Shown: positions 61,612-64,000 of the stretch, in pieces
Position numbering within the stretch: position 1 is the stretch's first letter
Layout of the letters: each line of letters starts with the position of its first letter
Assembly (NCBI GenBank): GCA_020060215.1
Contig: JAGVAP010000132.1
Location: 62,001-126,000 of the forward strand
Source: Deltaproteobacteria bacterium
GTDB lineage: Bacteria; Desulfobacterota; DSM-4660; Desulfatiglandales; HGW-15
DNA length: 64,000 nt
Direction of reading: 5' to 3'
The notes under the pieces: model-generated
The model's input: only the letters and a program-made list of their open reading frames with translations
Databases searched by the model: none
Told to the model about the DNA's origin: nothing
Program-made: the position numbers and the translations under genes

Positions 61612-63291
61612 TCATGCAGCAAGAAGGAAGGCCTTTTCTGCGGCAGTGCGGATTTCATCGGGGGTAAAAGGCTTGGGAAGGTAGTCGATAGCCCCTAGCC
61701 GGGCGCTCTCGACGGCCGTTTCGATGCTGGCGTATCCGGTGATGATGATGACAAGGGCCTGCGGGAGTTTTTCACGGATCGCCTGGAGGAGTTCCAGCCC
61801 TTTCACGCCCGGGATCTTCAGGTCCAGCAGGACCAGCTTGAAAGACTTCTTCCCGATGACCTGCAGGGCTTCCTCCCTGGTCATCGCCTGCTCGACGGCG
61901 TAACCCTTCTTGGAAAGGATCTTCCGTATATTGTTGTTCACGGCCACTTCGTCGTCCACCACCAGGACATCCGCCTGGTCGAGCTTCCCGGGGAGTCCAA
62001 CCACCTTTTCCGTTCGATCGGTTTTTTTCGCTTTCAGTTGGGCGTACCGGGCCTTCAACTCCTCGTAAGGCATCTGCGCAACCCCCTCCCCCCGAAGGTA
62101 ACGGAGGTATTCCGGCCCGGTCACCGCAGCCACCTCCTCATAGTCGAAAGGCAGGTCCACGCCCACGAACTTCTTCAGGTCCCGAGACCTTTTCTCTTTC
62201 CCGGCCGCCGCCTTCTTCCCCTTGGCCTGGGGGCACACATTGCTCTTCACGCCCGCCTTGCAGGTAGCGCCCAGCTTCCTGTAGATGTCGCAGACCTTGG
62301 CGCCGACCAGGCAATAGTGATCGAGGGTCTCCGGTGCAGGAGCCGACGCGGCAGGCATATCCGAGGGCCCCATTCCATCCGCATAGGCCTCCCCGGCAAC
62401 CCGGGCCACCTCGTCCCTTGAAAAGGGCACGTCCACATCGATGACTTCCCTCTTCTGTTTCACCAGGGCGGCGTACCTCGCCTTGAGCTCCTCATAAGGC
62501 ATGAACGAGAATCCTTCCCCTTTCAGGTTCATGACGTACTCGGGGCCTGTCACCGAGGCGACCTCGTCGTAGCTGAACGGCAGGTCGATCCCGATGAGTT
62601 TCTTCACGTCGGCCCTCTTCTCTCCGGCCGCCGCCTTCTTCGCTTTCTCCCCCTTCTTGGCCTGGGGACAACCGCTGGTCTTGAGGCCCGCCTTGCAGGT
62701 AGCGCCGAGCTTCTTGTAGATGTCGCAGACCTTGGCGCCTACCTTGCAGTAGAATTCGAGGACCTCGGGTGAGGGCACCTCCACGACAGGCATGTCGGAA
62801 GGACCCAGGCTGTCGGCGTATTCCTCGCCCGCGACCTTCGCCACCTCCTGCCGGTCGAACGGGATGTCCAGGTCGATGACATCGATGGCCTTTTTCTCCT
62901 TTTCAGGGACATGGGTCTCCGTCAACTCGCCGGAAAAGGCCTTCCCCACCTTCTCCCTCATCTCGTCCGGGGTGAAGGGTTTCGGCAGGTAATCCAGGGC
63001 GCCAAGTCGGATGGCCTTCATGGCCGTGTCGGTGGAAGCGTACGCGGTCATGATGATCACCTTGGTGAGGGGCCACTGCTCCTTGACGAGCCTCAGCAGT
63101 TCGAGCCCGTTCTTCTCAGGCATCACGATGTCTGAGATCAGGAGCGAAAAGGACTCCTGGGCCATCTTCTCCAGGGCCTCCTTGGCGCTGGAGGCCTGAG
63201 CCACCACATAGTTTCTCTTGCCGAGGATCTTCTGCACGCTCTCGCAGATCCCCTTCTCGTCATCGACCACCAGGATCTTGTTTGCACTCAT
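61612..63291 (-). CDS. Receiver / Cys-rich tandem repeat / receiver protein
   Basis: A 559-residue protein. Receiver 1 is about 4-120 (phosphoacceptor Asp-54), receiver 2 about 440-556 (Asp-490), both complete. Between them are two tandem repeats of about 145 residues (136-283 and 284-426). Each has four Cys in the identical spacing C-x6-C-x9-C-x8-C (182, 189, 199, 208 and 327, 334, 344, 353). Each also has two copies of a motif like D-x-P-F-x-x-x-E-V-A-x-V-x-G-x-E-Y. I do not recognise the middle domain; the Cys could bind Fe-S or metal or sense redox. GGGAGG precedes the ATG. A sigma-54 promoter is upstream. Confidence 0.85.
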   Translation of the reverse strand: MSANKILVVDDEKGICESVQKILGKRNYVVAQASSAKEALEKMAQESFSLLISDIVMPEKNGLELLRLVKEQWPLTKVIIMTAYASTDTAMKAIRLGALDYLPKPFTPDEMREKVGKAFSGELTETHVPEKEKKAIDVIDLDIPFDRQEVAKVAGEEYADSLGPSDMPVVEVPSPEVLEFYCKVGAKVCDIYKKLGATCKAGLKTSGCPQAKKGEKAKKAAAGEKRADVKKLIGIDLPFSYDEVASVTGPEYVMNLKGEGFSFMPYEELKARYAALVKQKREVIDVDVPFSRDEVARVAGEAYADGMGPSDMPAASAPAPETLDHYCLVGAKVCDIYRKLGATCKAGVKSNVCPQAKGKKAAAGKEKRSRDLKKFVGVDLPFDYEEVAAVTGPEYLRYLRGEGVAQMPYEELKARYAQLKAKKTDRTEKVVGLPGKLDQADVLVVDDEVAVNNNIRKILSKKGYAVEQAMTREEALQVIGKKSFKLVLLDLKIPGVKGLELLQAIREKLPQALVIIITGYASIETAVESARLGAIDYLPKPFTPDEIRTAAEKAFLLAA

Positions 63292-63332
63292 CGTCTTCCT
63301 CCCTGCTTTGATCGCGTCCGAACTCTTCCATG

Positions 63333-63347
63333 GCATGATCCGTGCCA
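63333..63347 (-). promoter_or_regulatory. Sigma-54 promoter of the receiver/Cys-rich/receiver gene
   Basis: On the minus strand TGGCACG-N4-ATGC keeps the GG and GC with 10 bases between them; the only deviation is A for the first T of TTGC. It would start transcription near 63321, 30 bases before the ATG. Confidence 0.6.
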
Positions 63348-63409
63348 AAGGAATCAGGTGTCCGATATTCAATGGCATTCCGGATTAGGCGCTATGGGGG
63401 CGGCATCTT

Positions 63410-63430
63410 GTGTATAGATCCATTATACAC
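63410..63430. promoter_or_regulatory. Palindrome GTGTATA-N7-TATACAC, candidate activator site
   Basis: A perfect 7-bp inverted repeat with a 7-base spacer, about 65-85 bp upstream of the sigma-54 -24 element at 63347. A similar site with the same spacer is at 63547. Confidence 0.55.
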
Positions 63431-63546
63431 CAGCCGACCGGATCCGGAATGGGGAGATGGACAGTAAGCCCTTGTTTTTGCGGATCAAGCAGGCAAGGCT
63501 TCGGGGCTTTTAAGCAGTGGGGGCATGCGTTCGGCAGGATATGAAG

Positions 63547-63567
63547 GTGTATATTGAGTTCATACAG
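63547..63567. promoter_or_regulatory. Second related palindrome GTGTATA-N7-CATACAG
   Basis: The left half-site is identical to that at 63410 and the right half matches in 5 of 7 bases, with the same 7-base spacer. It lies 26 bases after the stop of the sigma-54 activator gene, in the gap that separates it from the receiver/Cys-rich gene. Confidence 0.4.
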
Positions 63568-63592
63568 GATGGATGGACCTCCCGTCTTTGCC

Positions 63593-64000
63593 TTACTGAT
63601 CAGACGGGAGATCTCCGTCGGGGTTGACGGTGCGGGTCGACGCGGAGATACCGTACTTCTTCATCAGGTTCTGAAAATTCGGCCTCTGGAGGCCCACCTT
63701 CTTTGCAGCTCGTGTGACGTTCCAGTCGTTTTTCATCAATGCCTGGAGCACGAAGTTTTTCTCCACCTCCTTGACGGCCGTCTCCCGCATCTCCTTCTTG
63801 ATCTTTTTCAGCTCCTCGTTGTTTTCCGGGATATAGGGCGCCAGGGGACCGACCTCATCCAGCACCGGCAGGTCCTTGAGCGTGATCTCCTCCCCATCAC
63901 AGAGGATCACCGCCCGCTCGATGACGTTCTTCAACTGGCGCACGTTGCCAGGCCAGTCGTAGGAGGTCAGCCTGGCCAGGCCTTCCTTGCTGAAGCTCCG
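63593..64000 (-). CDS. Sigma-54-dependent activator, C-terminal end (5' end outside window)
   Basis: The frame is open to base 64000, so only the last 135 residues are seen. They begin in the final part of the AAA+ domain (YDWPGNVRQLKNVIERAVIL, the standard sensor-2 region). They end in a Fis-type helix-turn-helix (about 90-120 of the visible part: VTRAAKKVGLQRPNFQNLMKKYGI). It should recognise a palindrome near a sigma-54 promoter. The neighbouring receiver/Cys-rich gene has such a promoter and two palindromes, making it the likely target. The input domain is not in the window. Confidence 0.9.
   Translation of the reverse strand, partial: RSFSKEGLARLTSYDWPGNVRQLKNVIERAVILCDGEEITLKDLPVLDEVGPLAPYIPENNEELKKIKKEMRETAVKEVEKNFVLQALMKNDWNVTRAAKKVGLQRPNFQNLMKKYGISASTRTVNPDGDLPSDQ

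Noticed and set aside
1..64000. tRNA, rRNA, CRISPR arrays, prophage or transposase genes
   Set aside because: I looked for these on both strands and saw none that I could support; only short non-coding repeats were found.

Overview
The window looks like a chromosomal segment of an anaerobic, GC-rich Desulfobacterota (former Deltaproteobacteria) of the sulfate-reducing or syntrophic type. This is inferred from Hdr/Mvh/Flx-type electron-bifurcation genes, five genes with an in-frame UGA read as selenocysteine (Sec), a periplasmic-type CbiK cobaltochelatase, many two-component proteins and several sigma-54 promoters. No rRNA, tRNA, CRISPR array, phage or transposase gene was found.

Layout. 1-9.3 kb: the 3' end of an Lhr-type helicase gene, Hsp20, Lon, a cupin, a membrane-anchored thioredoxin fusion with thioredoxin reductase and a J-domain protein, and a class III cyclase. 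9.3-16.2 kb: a large hairpin repeat, a MOT1-type anion transporter, a sigma-54-driven ABC/FtsX/LolA-like/outer-membrane-protein operon, and a zeta-like toxin-antitoxin pair. 16.4-24.1 kb: a sigma-54 response regulator, then a sigma-54 operon with a universal stress protein, an SLC13 transporter, two cytidylate-kinase-like/BON proteins, a receiver and a histidine kinase. 24.3-32.5 kb: redox proteins (HI0933-type flavoprotein, DsrE-like, degenerate MinD-like ATPase, ferredoxin, FAD oxidoreductase), an OprB-like porin, and cbiK behind a cobalamin riboswitch. 32.7-40.1 kb: TetR, SulP, a cytidylate-kinase-like/BON/receiver fusion, a histidine kinase, receivers and a degenerate histidine kinase.

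40-61.3 kb (minus strand) holds two parallel bifurcation modules. Module B (61.3 to 51.3 kb) is hdrA'(Sec), nuoE, nuoF, nuoG-hdrA, mvhD(Sec), and three Flx-like subunits. Module A (50.8 to 40.0 kb) is hdrA'(Sec)-nuoE fused, nuoF, nuoG-hdrA, a receiver, mvhD(Sec), a small protein, the [NiFeSe] hydrogenase subunits mvhG and mvhA(Sec), and the hydrogenase maturation protease. In both, the first HdrA appears split in trans: the FAD/Sec/ferredoxin half is a separate small protein, and the rest is fused behind a NuoG-type N-terminus and followed by a second HdrA. No HdrB or HdrC is present. The likely role is coupling H2 (module A) or NAD(P)H or another donor (module B) to NAD+ and ferredoxin by flavin-based bifurcation.

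61.6-64 kb: an unusual receiver/Cys-rich tandem repeat/receiver protein behind a sigma-54 promoter, next to the C-terminal end of another sigma-54 activator. Two themes recur. One is sigma-54 promoters with a TTGCA/TGCAA palindrome about 80-110 bp upstream at three loci. The other is a transporter plus cytidylate-kinase-like/BON plus receiver/kinase arrangement at two loci.
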